The notes under the pieces: generated by a model
The model's database searches: none
What the model saw: the letters and a program-made list of their open reading frames with translations, nothing else
Told to the model about the DNA's origin: nothing
Program-made: the position numbers and the translations under genes
Source of the DNA: Nocardia fluminea
GTDB lineage: Bacteria; Actinomycetota; Actinomycetes; Mycobacteriales; Mycobacteriaceae
Length of the DNA: 64,000 nucleotides
Reading direction: 5' to 3'
Assembly (NCBI RefSeq): GCF_002846365.1
Contig: NZ_PJMW01000002.1
Coordinates: forward strand, 372,001-436,000
In this document: positions 31,874-41,334 of the stretch, piece by piece
Numbering within the stretch: position 1 is the stretch's first letter
How the letters are laid out: the number at the start of each line of letters is the position of its first letter

Positions 31874-33445
31874 TCAGTGCGTCGGGCCCAGGTCGAGTCG
31901 GCGGGTGACCCGGTCGACGACATCCGGGGGCATGCCCGGCTCGCGACGGGCAGCCTGGGCTTCGCGGCGGCCCGCCTCGGTGACGGCGGCACGGACCGCA
32001 CGCATCTGGGAGGCGAGTTTGCGTTCCTTGTCCAGCGCGGCCTTCGCATCGGCGTCGGCCGCCTCGGGATCGGCTTTGGCGGACAGCCGGCGCAGCAGCG
32101 CCTTGAGGTCCTCGTAGACGTCTTCCGGGAGATTGTCACGGGCGGCGATCGCTTTGAGTTCGGCGAGTTCGGCATTCACGACTCTGGTCCAGAGTGCCTG
32201 TTCGACGGCGCGTTCCTGCCGGGTGTCGGCGTGTACTCCGGTGAGGCGGACCACCAGTGGGAGAGTCGGGCCCTGTATGAGCAGGGTGAACAGGACGACC
32301 GCGAACGCGATGAACAGAATCTCCGAACGAGCGGGGAAGTCGGCGCCGGTGTCGAGAGTGAACGGAACGGCCAGCGCCAGCGCCACCGTCGCGACGCCGC
32401 GCATGCCCGCCCACCACGTGACGATCACCTCGCGCCAGGTGAACGGTTCGTCGGCATTGGGCAATTTGCTGCTGATCGCCCAGGTGGCCATCAGCCAGGC
32501 CAGGCGCAACCCCACGACGACCGCGATCACCGCGACGGTGACCCCGGCCAGCCCCGGCCAATTGTGTCCGGTGGTGTCGATGACCACCCGCAGTTCCAGG
32601 CCGATCAGGGCGAAGGCGAAACCGGTGATGAGCATTTCGGTGATGTCCCAGAACGAGTCGGCGACCAGGCGATAATCGCGGTCACCGATTTCGGTCACGG
32701 CATCGGTGAGATACAGCGCGCAGACCAGCACGGCGAGCACCGCCGAACCCTCCCAGTGCTCGGCGATGCCGTAGGCGGCGAAGGGCAACAGCAGGCTCAC
32801 CGCGACCTGACCGGTGGCGGTGTCCAAGTACTTGGTGAGCTTGCTGCCGAGCCAGCCGAGCAGCAGGCCGACAGCGACACCGACCACCGCGGCGATCGCG
32901 AAGTCACCCAGTGCGTGCCACGGCGAGAACAGGCCGGTGACGACGGCCTGGATGCCGACCGTGTAGATGACGATCGCGGTGACGTCATTGAACAGCCCTT
33001 CGCCGCCGAGGGTCACGATCAACCGGCGCGGCAGGCCGAGGCTGCCCGCCATCGACGTGGCCGCGACCGGGTCGGGTGGCGCGACCAGGGCACCGAGCAC
33101 CAGGCCCGCCGCGACCGCGGTGGCGGGATTCCACGCGTGGAAGACGGCCGCGACCGCGATCGCGGTGACGATCACGAGCCCGACGGCGCGCAACGCGATG
33201 ATCTGCCAGTTCTCCGCGAACTGCCGCCAGGACGTGCGCCGGGCGGCGGCGTAGAGCAGCGGCGGCAGGACCAGCGGCAGGATCAGTTCGGGCGGGATGT
33301 GCAGGCTCGGCACCGCCGGGATCAGCGCGAGCAGGCAGCCGAACACCGTCATCAGGATCGACGGCGCGAGACCGAGGCGCGCGCCGAGCGGTTCGGCGAG
33401 CACGGCCGCGAGCAGGATCACCAGAGTCAGCACCAACTGGTCCAT
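31874..33445 (-). CDS. CPA1 family Na+/H+ antiporter (NhaP type)
   Basis: This 523-residue protein has about 12 membrane helices and a C-terminal cytoplasmic helix-rich tail of about 130 residues. Ion-binding motifs of CPA1 antiporters are present: ALVAPPDPVAATS (Asp in helix 5) and GGEGLFNDVTAIVIY (Asn-Asp in helix 6), with WAGMRGVATVALALAVPF near the end. It should exchange Na+ (or K+) for protons and help control cytoplasmic pH. The start ATG at 33445 gives MDQLVLTLVILLAAV. It follows the proline-rich gene on the same strand by 138 nt. Confidence 0.92.
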   Translation of the reverse strand: MDQLVLTLVILLAAVLAEPLGARLGLAPSILMTVFGCLLALIPAVPSLHIPPELILPLVLPPLLYAAARRTSWRQFAENWQIIALRAVGLVIVTAIAVAAVFHAWNPATAVAAGLVLGALVAPPDPVAATSMAGSLGLPRRLIVTLGGEGLFNDVTAIVIYTVGIQAVVTGLFSPWHALGDFAIAAVVGVAVGLLLGWLGSKLTKYLDTATGQVAVSLLLPFAAYGIAEHWEGSAVLAVLVCALYLTDAVTEIGDRDYRLVADSFWDITEMLITGFAFALIGLELRVVIDTTGHNWPGLAGVTVAVIAVVVGLRLAWLMATWAISSKLPNADEPFTWREVIVTWWAGMRGVATVALALAVPFTLDTGADFPARSEILFIAFAVVLFTLLIQGPTLPLVVRLTGVHADTRQERAVEQALWTRVVNAELAELKAIAARDNLPEDVYEDLKALLRRLSAKADPEAADADAKAALDKERKLASQMRAVRAAVTEAGRREAQAARREPGMPPDVVDRVTRRLDLGPTH

Positions 33446-33583
33446 AGCTGACCAGTCTCACCGACAGCGGCGGTGCACGGGGATCGACCCGCCGCCGGTC
33501 AGGGGGCCGGACGGCGCCCCGGACTCACGCGTGCGACGACACCGGAAGGCTGGTCCGCCTCGGCAGCGCGGTACGACCCCGGA

Positions 33584-34192
33584 TCAGGGTCGGACGGCCG
33601 CCGCCGGCGGGAGCAGGATCGGCGGCAGCGGGAACGGGAGTTGCAGGACCGGAGGCGGCGGCGGTGGGGGCGGCGCCGGGGCGGGTTCGGGCTCGAAGAC
33701 CGGAGGCGGCTCGGGCGGGGGCGGCGGCTCGTAGGCGGGCGGCTCGTAGACCGGGGGCGGCGGAGGCTGGGGTTCGAACGCGGGCGGCGGGGGCGCCTCC
33801 ACGGGCGCGGGTTCGGGCGGCGGAGGCGGACCGGGCGCGGCCGCCGGGGGTGGCGGCAGGGCGTCGGGGGTGGTCACCGTGCACTGCCAATTGCCGTCGT
33901 CGAGGACACGCCAGTGCGCGACGATGCCACCGGCCGAGCAATTTCCGCCGACCCGCCTGGCCGGCCACGGTGGCGCGAATTCCTGGTCCGTGTCCGGCCC
34001 GGCGATCGGGAGACCGTTGGCGTCGGATCCCATGGGGTTCACCGACGGGTTGTCGTCCCCACCCTGGTCGGCGCGCATCACCAAACCGAGCGCGACCACC
34101 AGCGCGAGGATCGCGGCGAGCACCGCCGCGATCGCGATCATCCGAGTACTGCTGCCGGTCCGCGTTCGCGGACCCTCGCTGCTCTCTGCCAT
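33584..34192 (-). CDS. Single-pass membrane protein with a long proline-rich C-terminus
   Basis: This 202-residue protein has a short cytoplasmic tail, one membrane helix (MIAIAAVLAAILALVVALGLVM) and a small external region with two Cys (GGNCSAGG and WQCTV) that may form a disulfide. A C-terminal 100 residues are mostly Pro with Glu, Ala and Val (repeats like PPPPPEPPP). It is unlike the usual Mce-associated (Mas) proteins but lies 131 nt after mceF on the same strand. A role with the Mce complex is only suggested by position. AAAGGCGG precedes the ATG. No family was recognised. Confidence 0.75.
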   Translation of the reverse strand: MAESSEGPRTRTGSSTRMIAIAAVLAAILALVVALGLVMRADQGGDDNPSVNPMGSDANGLPIAGPDTDQEFAPPWPARRVGGNCSAGGIVAHWRVLDDGNWQCTVTTPDALPPPPAAAPGPPPPPEPAPVEAPPPPAFEPQPPPPPVYEPPAYEPPPPPEPPPVFEPEPAPAPPPPPPPPVLQLPFPLPPILLPPAAAVRP

Positions 34193-34323
34193 CGCACCGC
34201 CTTTGCCGCGGACCAGGTCTCCCTCGTTCGGTCACGCTACCGCACGGTTGCTCGCAGATCGCCCGGCTCGACGGAACAACCACTGGCCAGGGCAGATACC
34301 TATATCCGATGGTTGCCGGATGT

Positions 34324-35277
34324 TTACTTGATCGCGACCCGGACTTTCACCGCGTCGGCGTCGGTGTTGTGCAGCGCTTGCGCGACCAGTGCGCTCAGGT
34401 CGAGCTGGGGCGCGCTCGCGGTCACCGATTCGGTGAGCGGACGCAGTCCGGGCAGCAGGGCGGAGAGCTCGGGGCCGAGTTCGTTCAGCTTTGCCGTGAG
34501 CTGCTCGAGCAGCGGCACCAGACCACCGTCGCGCAGATACATCCGCGGATCGCCTTCGGTGGCCCGGCCGACCGATTCGACGAACTCGTCGATCACCTGA
34601 CTCAACCGGATGAAGGCGGGCGCGGCGGCCGAGGTGGCGGGACCGGCCCAGGCGATGTCGCCCGAGACGTACTCGAAGTTGTTCTGCAACTCGCCGATCG
34701 CCGGTGCGCGGCTCATGAGCGCCGCGGCGAGCAGGTCGCCCGCCCGCGCCAGTTCGGGGACGATGTTCTCGGTGCCGGCCATCGCCGTGCCGAGGGTGTC
34801 GACCAGGGAGCCGACGACCGTGGGATCGAGCTGCTCGACGGTCTTGGTGACCAGCCGCGCGACCTCGGGGATCGACATCGGCGTGCGCACGTTCTCCCCG
34901 GACAGGCGCTGCCCGTCGGTGAGATAGGGCCCGCTCGCGTCGCGGGGCACGAACTGCACGTACGGCTCGCCGAGCGAGGACAGGTGCTCGATCGTGACGA
35001 CGCTGCTCATCGGCACCTTGTGCTCGGCGCCGAACCGGAATCCCACCTGCACGCGACCGCTCGCCGAGGTGTCGACGCCGGTGACCTCACCGATCTCGAT
35101 ACCGGTCAGCAGGATCGGCGAACCCACGCTGAGCCCACCGGAATTCGCGATCTCGATCGAGGCCGCGGTGTAGTCGGCGAACGGGTCGACCCGCACGACC
35201 CCGAAAGTCAGGTAGCTCGCACCGAGCACGGTGATCGCGGCGATGCCGCCGAGGGAGGCCAGCGCACCGATCTTCAT
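34324..35277 (-). CDS. mceF: Mce family protein MceF
   Basis: This 317-residue protein is the last MlaD/Mce-domain subunit of the operon. It has one N-terminal membrane helix (LASLGGIAAITVLGASYLTF) and the MCE domain (ADYTAASIEIANSGGLSVGS, LTGIEIGEVTGVD), then a long helical part expected to form the periplasmic tube. Mce complexes carry hydrophobic substrates such as fatty acids or sterols across the cell envelope. The start ATG at 35277 overlaps the mceE stop by 4 nt. Confidence 0.9.
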   Translation of the reverse strand: MKIGALASLGGIAAITVLGASYLTFGVVRVDPFADYTAASIEIANSGGLSVGSPILLTGIEIGEVTGVDTSASGRVQVGFRFGAEHKVPMSSVVTIEHLSSLGEPYVQFVPRDASGPYLTDGQRLSGENVRTPMSIPEVARLVTKTVEQLDPTVVGSLVDTLGTAMAGTENIVPELARAGDLLAAALMSRAPAIGELQNNFEYVSGDIAWAGPATSAAAPAFIRLSQVIDEFVESVGRATEGDPRMYLRDGGLVPLLEQLTAKLNELGPELSALLPGLRPLTESVTASAPQLDLSALVAQALHNTDADAVKVRVAIK

Positions 35278-36326
35278 CGCACCATTCCGATCATCCGCAG
35301 CGCGGTGACGATCTGCGCCAGCTGGTCTTCTTCGGACACCTCGACAGCGGTGACGTTCACCTTCGGCCCGCGCTCGGCGAAGGGGATGATCTTGTCGCGC
35401 AGCAGGGCGGTGAGCAGCGCCATGTTGGTCGAGGAACGCAGATCGGCCGAGCCGCCGGTGGCCAGCGGCAGGAACGCGGTCGCGGCGGCGTCACCGGAGC
35501 TCGCGATCGGAGCCAGCCAGGTGAGCGAGGAACCGACCGGGCCGAGCGCGTCGAAGATCTTCATGGTCTTGGCGATCGAGTCCTGCGTGCCCGTGAGCGA
35601 GGCGACGGCCTCGGGTGTGAGGATGCTGGTCAGCGCTTCTTCGGTGTCGTCGTGCAGGATCGCCGCATTGCGGCTCAGCCCGTTGACCAGCAGGTCGACC
35701 TGGTCGAGATGGGCTGCCAGGTCGGCGGCATCAGCGCCCATCACCGCCGAGATGCGCGCGGTTTCCTTGGGGTCCTGTGGCATCACCGAGTTGATCCGGC
35801 CGAGCATCTCCTGCAGCTGACCGATGGCGCCACCCTGCACGAACAGAGCCATGGTGGCCATCGTGTCTTCCAGCTGCACAGGCGGTTTCGTGCGCTCGAT
35901 CGGGATGGTGCCGCCGTCGCGCAGCAGGTCGCCGAAGCCGTCCTTCGGGGTGGTGAGCGAGAGGTGGATGTCGCCGAGGATGGTGTCCTGGCGCAGTTCG
36001 GCGATGGACTTCGACGGCAACTGCACGGTGTCGAGGATGTCGGCCTCGACGATGACGTAACCGCCACGGCCCGCGGGCGCGTCGGCGGGCTGGACCACCC
36101 GCACACCGTCGACGATGCCGATCTCGGCGCCGTTGGCGATCACCTTCGACTTCGCGGGCAGGTTCAGCGCGCTGCTGAACTCGATCTGCACGCGGTAGGT
36201 CGAACCGCTGACGGTCGAGCCGGGCACGGGTACTTCGGCGGGGTCGAAACCACAACCGCCGACCGCGAGTCCGGCCGCGACAACGAGTGCAATCGCACTG
36301 CGCCGCAATATCTTCCGGGTGTTCAT
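35274..36326 (-). CDS. mceE: Mce family lipoprotein MceE (LprK type)
   Basis: This 350-residue protein has a signal peptide and lipobox AVGGC with the lipidated Cys at residue 25, the hallmark of the MceE/LprK position. An MCE domain follows (STYRVQIEFSSALNLPAKSK, NGAEIGIVDGVRVV), then a helical region (ETARISAVMGADAADLAAHL). As the only lipidated subunit it probably anchors the Mce tube. The ATG at 36326 overlaps the mceD stop (ATGA), so a longer frame starting upstream is rejected. Confidence 0.92.
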   Translation of the reverse strand: MNTRKILRRSAIALVVAAGLAVGGCGFDPAEVPVPGSTVSGSTYRVQIEFSSALNLPAKSKVIANGAEIGIVDGVRVVQPADAPAGRGGYVIVEADILDTVQLPSKSIAELRQDTILGDIHLSLTTPKDGFGDLLRDGGTIPIERTKPPVQLEDTMATMALFVQGGAIGQLQEMLGRINSVMPQDPKETARISAVMGADAADLAAHLDQVDLLVNGLSRNAAILHDDTEEALTSILTPEAVASLTGTQDSIAKTMKIFDALGPVGSSLTWLAPIASSGDAAATAFLPLATGGSADLRSSTNMALLTALLRDKIIPFAERGPKVNVTAVEVSEEDQLAQIVTALRMIGMVR

Positions 36327-37420
36327 CGAGCACCTGCCATTCCCAGCACGACCTGCACGAGATTCACATCGGCCAGTCCCTGCGCCGGGTCGGGGCACTG
36401 CCCGGGAATCAGCTCGTTCACCGCGCCGCAGACCTGGTCGGCCTCACCGGCGGGCAGGGCGACCTTCGGCGGGGCGTAGGTGATCGCGGTGCCGCCCGCG
36501 GGATCGGTGGCACTGCGGAAGGCGGAGGCGAGCGCGGGCATCTTCGCCACGATCTCGCTCAGCGTGCCGACGTTGGCGCGCAGCATCTTCACCAGCGGGA
36601 CAGTGTCGTCGAGCGCGCCGATCAACGGGTCGCCGAGGATGACGGCGATGTCGTTGAGCATCGGCAGCACCTCGCCGAGACCGTCGAACAGCGAGGTGGC
36701 GGGGCCGAGCAGGTCGTCGGAGGCCATGTTGAGCAGCGGCGCCAGCCGGACCAGCATCGTCTGCAGGTCACCCCAGTTGGCGGCGACCCGGTTCGACACC
36801 GAGGCGAACGCGTCGAAAAGCCCGGCGAGATGGCCGATGTCGGCGTCGGGCTTGTTCATCGCCGAGCCGAGTTTGTGGATGAGCTCGTTGACCGTGGGGC
36901 CGGTGCCCTCGGTGGCGCGGTTCAGCGAGGACAGGCCGTCGGACAAGGCACTCGGCGCACCCGCGGTACCGCCGGAGAGCTGATCGGACAGGCTCGCCAG
37001 GGCCGTGAGGGTTTCGGTGATGCTCTTGGGGGTCAGTGTTCTGGTGATGCAGCCGCCCGCCAGCGGCGGCGCGGTCTTGCCGCTGGTCAGCACCGCCAGA
37101 TTGCGGTCCGCCGCGACCGAATACGCGACCGTGGTCGCGGACGCGTCGGAGTAGACCGGGAATTCGGCGTCGACCTCGAATTCGACCCGCACCTTGGCGC
37201 CCTCGTTGCGCACCGCGGTCACCTCGCCCACATCCATGCCGCGCATGGTGACGTGATTGCCCGGGTAGAGGCCGATCGCGTCGGGCATGAGCGCGCAATA
37301 GGATTCGGTCTTCTTCAGCGGATCGAAAGCCACGAAGTAGCCACCGATCACCAGCGCCACGAGCACCGCGACACCGGCGATCGACATGAACGCCTGCGAT
37401 CCGAGTAGTCGTTTCAGCAT
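36323..37420 (-). CDS. mceD: Mce family protein MceD
   Basis: This 365-residue MCE-domain protein has an N-terminal membrane helix (FMSIAGVAVLVALVIGGYFV) and the domain core CALMPDAIGLYPGNHVTMRG, MDVGEVTAVRNEGAKVRVEF. A helical tail (LFDGLGEVLPMLNDIAVILG) ends in a Cys-containing stretch. The ATG at 37420 overlaps the mceC stop by 4 nt, which fixes the start against an in-frame codon 30 nt upstream. Confidence 0.9.
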   Translation of the reverse strand: MLKRLLGSQAFMSIAGVAVLVALVIGGYFVAFDPLKKTESYCALMPDAIGLYPGNHVTMRGMDVGEVTAVRNEGAKVRVEFEVDAEFPVYSDASATTVAYSVAADRNLAVLTSGKTAPPLAGGCITRTLTPKSITETLTALASLSDQLSGGTAGAPSALSDGLSSLNRATEGTGPTVNELIHKLGSAMNKPDADIGHLAGLFDAFASVSNRVAANWGDLQTMLVRLAPLLNMASDDLLGPATSLFDGLGEVLPMLNDIAVILGDPLIGALDDTVPLVKMLRANVGTLSEIVAKMPALASAFRSATDPAGGTAITYAPPKVALPAGEADQVCGAVNELIPGQCPDPAQGLADVNLVQVVLGMAGAR

Positions 37421-38439
37421 CAGCACGCCTTCCCTGGCAGCGGAACGCACACGCGGGCGCTCGACTGGTCGACCACGACACCGGCTTCGGGAGTCGTCAG
37501 CTGCGACAGCTTCGTCTGCAGCGCACCCACGGTCCCGATGACGGGCTCGAGCCGGCCGCCGAGCTCCTGCAGTCGCGGCAAGGCGTCGGCCAGGGCCTGC
37601 ACCTGCGGTTTCAGGGAGGATTCATAGGTCGGCGCGAGACCGGCCAGGCGATTCACGACCGAGGTGAGCAGTCGCACCGCTTCGGCCAACTCGGCCCGTT
37701 TGCTCAGCAACAGGTCTTCGAGCAGGTTGACGTTGTCCATCAGCCTGCCCAGATCGGACTTGGCGTCGTCGTACATGGCGATGTACTCGTCGACGACGGC
37801 GATCGACTTCGACACCTGGCTGCGCTGCCGGTCGAGCATGTCGACGTACTTGCCGACGGTGTCGAGCGTGGTGCGCAGTGCCTCCGGCGAGGTCGTGATC
37901 GCGGAGTTCACGGCGGCCAGGTTGTTGCGCACGGTGTCGCCGTCGACGGCGGCCAGCGGTGCGGTCGCGTCCTGGAAGGTCTCGATCAGGCTGTAGGGCA
38001 ACCGGATTCGATCAGCCGGAATCGCCTTGTCCCCCAGCGGCTTCGAACCCGCGGGGTAGAGCGCCACGTAGTGACCGCCGACCACGGTGAGCATGCGGAC
38101 GTCCAGGGATGTCTGATCACCCACGAAGACATCGTTGTTCACGGTGAATTGCATGAGCACCTTGTCGGGCTTCAGCTCCAGCGAGGTGACGCTGCCGACC
38201 GAGATGCCGGCCAGGCGCACGTCGTCGCCCTCGCGCACCGACTGCGCTTCGCTGAGCTCGGCGGTGTAGGTGTGCTTGCCCAGCGGCACCACGTAGACCA
38301 CGCCCGCGGCGATGATGAACAGCACCACCAGGCTCAGGCCGATGATCCCCATCCGCAGTTCCCGTGCGCGTTTGCCCGCTTCGTCGGGGATCGGGCGATC
38401 ACCGGCGAACATCCCGGCGAGCTTCTTCAGCGGTTGCAT
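37420..38439 (-). CDS. mceC: Mce family protein MceC
   Basis: This 339-residue protein has a membrane helix (IIGLSLVVLFIIAAGVVYV) followed by an MCE domain (TYTAELSEAQSVREGDDVRL, AGISVGSVTSLEL) and a long coiled-coil region (VSKSIAVVDEYIAMYDDAKS, LLSKRAELAEAVRLLTSVVN). It ends with two Cys (RVCVPLPGKAC). It overlaps mceB by 13 nt. It is part of the hexameric Mce tube. Confidence 0.9.
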   Translation of the reverse strand: MQPLKKLAGMFAGDRPIPDEAGKRARELRMGIIGLSLVVLFIIAAGVVYVVPLGKHTYTAELSEAQSVREGDDVRLAGISVGSVTSLELKPDKVLMQFTVNNDVFVGDQTSLDVRMLTVVGGHYVALYPAGSKPLGDKAIPADRIRLPYSLIETFQDATAPLAAVDGDTVRNNLAAVNSAITTSPEALRTTLDTVGKYVDMLDRQRSQVSKSIAVVDEYIAMYDDAKSDLGRLMDNVNLLEDLLLSKRAELAEAVRLLTSVVNRLAGLAPTYESSLKPQVQALADALPRLQELGGRLEPVIGTVGALQTKLSQLTTPEAGVVVDQSSARVCVPLPGKAC

Positions 38440-39431
38440 ACGGTGACCTTCTGTCCGGCTATCAGCACCTGCAGCGGCGCGGGCACCTCGGCGGCGCCGT
38501 TGCTGCAGTGCGGCGTGAAGTCGGCGAACCCGCGCGCGAGCGAGGCGTCGACCGTGGCCAGCAGACCGGGGAGCTTGCCGAACACCTCGACGGCTTCCTG
38601 TGGATTCGGGAACAGCGCGCGGATCATCGCGTCCACATCGGCGCCGCCACCCTCGGCCAGGCCCAGCGAGGCGAGCAACCGGTCCACCGGCGCCAGCACC
38701 GAGGGCGCGGTCATCGCGAACTGCGCGACACCACCGATATTGCGTTGCATCGCCTCGAAGATGTCGGTGAGCCGGGCCAGCAGCGGCACCAGGTGGCCGA
38801 CCTTGCCGCCGTGGCGTTCGGACAGCTCCGACAGGTTGTGGATCAGCGTGCTGATCACCTGCTGACGGTCGTCGGCGTAGCTCGCGAGCTGGTCGATCGC
38901 GGTGAGCGCGGGGCCGAGACCGGTGCCGTCACCCTCGATCACGGCGAGCATGCTCGCGGTGAACTGGTTGATCGCTTCCGGCGAGAGCGTGGCGAGCACC
39001 GGCTTGAGGCCGCTGAAAAGACTGGTCACGTCGAAGGACGGGACGGTCATGTTCGCGCCGATGCGCGCGCCCGCCGCGATGGTCTTGCCCGGGTTCGGCG
39101 CCTGCTGCAGGTCGATATAGCGCTGGCCGGTGAGGTTCTGGTAGCGGATGGCCAGCTTGGAGTTGTCGTAGATCGGGGTGTCGGTCTTGACCGTGATCGC
39201 GACTTTGGCCTTGTCGCCTTCGAGGCCGATCTTCTCGATCTTGCCCACCTGCACGCCGAACATCCGCACGTCGTTGCCGACCTTGAGGCCGTTGGCATCG
39301 GTGAACAGGACGTCGTGGGCGTTGGTGTCACCGTCGACCGGGCGCTTGATCAGGGTGAACACCATGCCGAGGATGGCGACCATCACCAGGCTGAAGACGC
39401 CGAGGCGCAGCGCGGTTCCGCGAATCTTCAT
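38427..39431 (-). CDS. mceB: Mce family protein MceB
   Basis: This 334-residue protein has an N-terminal helix (LRLGVFSLVMVAILGMVFTL) and the MCE domain (AHDVLFTDANGLKVGNDVRM, FGVQVGKIEKIGLEGD), then YQNLTGQRYIDLQQAPNPGK and a helical tail. It overlaps mceA by 4 nt (ATGA at 39428-39431), so translation is coupled. Confidence 0.9.
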   Translation of the reverse strand: MKIRGTALRLGVFSLVMVAILGMVFTLIKRPVDGDTNAHDVLFTDANGLKVGNDVRMFGVQVGKIEKIGLEGDKAKVAITVKTDTPIYDNSKLAIRYQNLTGQRYIDLQQAPNPGKTIAAGARIGANMTVPSFDVTSLFSGLKPVLATLSPEAINQFTASMLAVIEGDGTGLGPALTAIDQLASYADDRQQVISTLIHNLSELSERHGGKVGHLVPLLARLTDIFEAMQRNIGGVAQFAMTAPSVLAPVDRLLASLGLAEGGGADVDAMIRALFPNPQEAVEVFGKLPGLLATVDASLARGFADFTPHCSNGAAEVPAPLQVLIAGQKVTVCNR

Positions 39432-40462
39432 CGCCCACCGGCCTTTCCGAACAGCGGCACCGCGATGCCGGGGACACCGCTGAGCTCGACATCCAGATTG
39501 AGGACAGGTCCGTCCGGGCCGTCGGGCATCGCGCCGCGCAGGTTCTGCAACAGGGCGGTGAGATCGGCGCCGGTCCGGTGCGGGTTCGGCGACATCTGCG
39601 CCAGCGCGAGCAGCATCGGCGCGAGCATGTCGGTGGTCTCGGCGAAATGCCCGCCCGCGGTGCTCACGGTGGTGGTGAGCGCCGGCAGGATGGAGCCGCC
39701 GATCACCCCGACGCCGATGTCGTAGCGCTCCTTGTCGACCTGGGTCACCCGGATGTCGCTGAGCTGGTCGATCACCTTCATGGTGGCGCTGGCGAACTCG
39801 CCGCCGCCGTCGAAGGCGGGGCCGAGCTTGCCGAACAGCTCCGAGGGCATCACGTCCTGGTTGTCGGCGATGGTCCGCGCGACCGTGATCAGCGCCTGGA
39901 CCAACGGGGTGAAGGCCTTGAAGTCGGCGGCCAGCTGGGAGATCACGGTCGCCATCTGCGGGCTGGTCACCGTCATGCCGACCTGCGAGAGGCTGCGCAG
40001 GATGGCGCTCATCGTCGCGTCGTAGACCCGGTCGCCGTTCGGGCCGGTGAGGTCGAGGACCGCGCCTTCACGCAAGGGCGAACCGCCCGCGCCACGGCGC
40101 AATTCGATCTCGGCGATGCCGAACAGGTTGGTCGGGGCGTAGTCGATCGCGAGACTGTCGTCGATGCCGACCAGTCGCTCGGTGTCGAGCAGCAGCGCGA
40201 TCTGCTGGGTGCCACGCTCGCCGGGGGTGACCTCGGCGACCTCGCCGACCGTCACGCCGTCGACGCGGACCTGGCTGCCCGCACTGATGCCGTCACCGAG
40301 GTGTTCGGTGTGCAGGGCGATGCGCAGGCCGTCCTCGGCGCGCAGATTCGTGTAGGTGAGGGCGGCGAGTGCGATCGCCGCGATCACCGACAGGATGATC
40401 ACGCCGGTCAGCCGCGAGGTGCGCCGGTCCGCCGCGACACCGGGCATTCCATAGTTGGGCAT
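39428..40462 (-). CDS. mceA: Mce family protein MceA
   Basis: This 344-residue protein is the first MCE-domain protein after the two permease genes. The membrane helix is GVIILSVIAAIALAALTYT; the MCE domain includes IALHTEHLGDGISAGSQVRV and DGVTVGEVAEVTPGERGTQQ. Ordered helices follow. The start ATG at 40462 lies 5 nt from the yrbEB stop. Which of the several actinobacterial mce operons this is cannot be told from sequence alone. Confidence 0.9.
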   Translation of the reverse strand: MPNYGMPGVAADRRTSRLTGVIILSVIAAIALAALTYTNLRAEDGLRIALHTEHLGDGISAGSQVRVDGVTVGEVAEVTPGERGTQQIALLLDTERLVGIDDSLAIDYAPTNLFGIAEIELRRGAGGSPLREGAVLDLTGPNGDRVYDATMSAILRSLSQVGMTVTSPQMATVISQLAADFKAFTPLVQALITVARTIADNQDVMPSELFGKLGPAFDGGGEFASATMKVIDQLSDIRVTQVDKERYDIGVGVIGGSILPALTTTVSTAGGHFAETTDMLAPMLLALAQMSPNPHRTGADLTALLQNLRGAMPDGPDGPVLNLDVELSGVPGIAVPLFGKAGGR

Positions 40463-40467
40463 CTAGT

Positions 40468-41334
40468 TCACCCCGTAAAACTGATCGCCGAGTTGAAGCC
40501 CCAGAGCATGATCGTCAGGACCATGTCGATGGCGATGATGGCCACCGAGCTGGCGCGCACCGCGCGGCCGGAGGCGATGCCGACGCCCTCGGGCCCGCCG
40601 GTGGCGAAGAACCCGAAGTAGGCGTGCACCAGGATCACCACCGTGCCGAATACGGCCACCTTGATCACGGCGGCGATCATGTCGAAGCCGGAGATGAACT
40701 GGAAGAAGTAGTGGTCGTACACACCGGCCGACTGCCCGTAGACCATCGTGAGCAGCCCGCGGCAGGCGCCGTACGCCAGGATCAGCGCGATCAGGAAGGT
40801 CGGCACGATGGCGATGGCGCCGGCGATCACCCGGGTGGTGACGACGTAGGGCACCGACCGCAGGCCGAGGGCCTCGATCGCGTCGATCTCCTCGGAGATG
40901 CGCATCGCGCCGATCTCGGCGGTGATCCGGCAGCCCGCCTGGGCGGCGAAGCCGATGGCCGCCGCGATCGGGGCCAGCTCCCGGGTGGTCGCGTAGGCCG
41001 AGATCACGCCGGTGACCGGGCCCATGCCGAGCATGTCGAGGGAGGCGAAGGATTCCACGCCCACCGAGGCGCCCATCACCAGGCCGAGCACGATCATCAT
41101 CGGGACGGTGCCGCCGCCGACGATGATCGACCCGCGACCCCAGGTCATGTCGGTCACCGCGCGCAGCGTCTCGTCCCGGTAGCGGCGCAGCGTCAGCGGC
41201 ACCGAGGACAGCACCTGCCAGACGAACACCGCGACGAAGCCGAGCGATTCACCGGCGGTGACGATCCGTTTGCCGAGCCGAGCGGGCTTGCGCAGCCAGT
41301 GCAGCGAGGTGGGGATATACGACGAGGCAGCCAT
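40468..41334 (-). CDS. yrbEB: YrbE/MlaE-type permease subunit B of the Mce system
   Basis: This 288-residue integral membrane protein of the MlaE permease family has the conserved EQ-loop-like region AEIGAMRISEEIDAIEALGL that contacts the ATPase, and hydrophobic helices such as IVPTFLIALILAYGACRGLL and AAVIKVAVFGTVVILVHAYF. It pairs with YrbEA to form the inner-membrane channel. No MceG/Mkl ATPase is encoded here; in mycobacteria a single distant MceG serves all operons. The ATG at 41334 overlaps the yrbEA stop (ATGA). Confidence 0.92.
   Translation of the reverse strand: MAASSYIPTSLHWLRKPARLGKRIVTAGESLGFVAVFVWQVLSSVPLTLRRYRDETLRAVTDMTWGRGSIIVGGGTVPMMIVLGLVMGASVGVESFASLDMLGMGPVTGVISAYATTRELAPIAAAIGFAAQAGCRITAEIGAMRISEEIDAIEALGLRSVPYVVTTRVIAGAIAIVPTFLIALILAYGACRGLLTMVYGQSAGVYDHYFFQFISGFDMIAAVIKVAVFGTVVILVHAYFGFFATGGPEGVGIASGRAVRASSVAIIAIDMVLTIMLWGFNSAISFTG

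Noticed and set aside
31754..35820. Long plus-strand open frames of over 500 codons
   Set aside because: They are antisense to the CPA1 antiporter, proline-rich, mceF and mceE genes. Their composition is Arg/Gly/Asp-rich as expected from high-GC codon bias.
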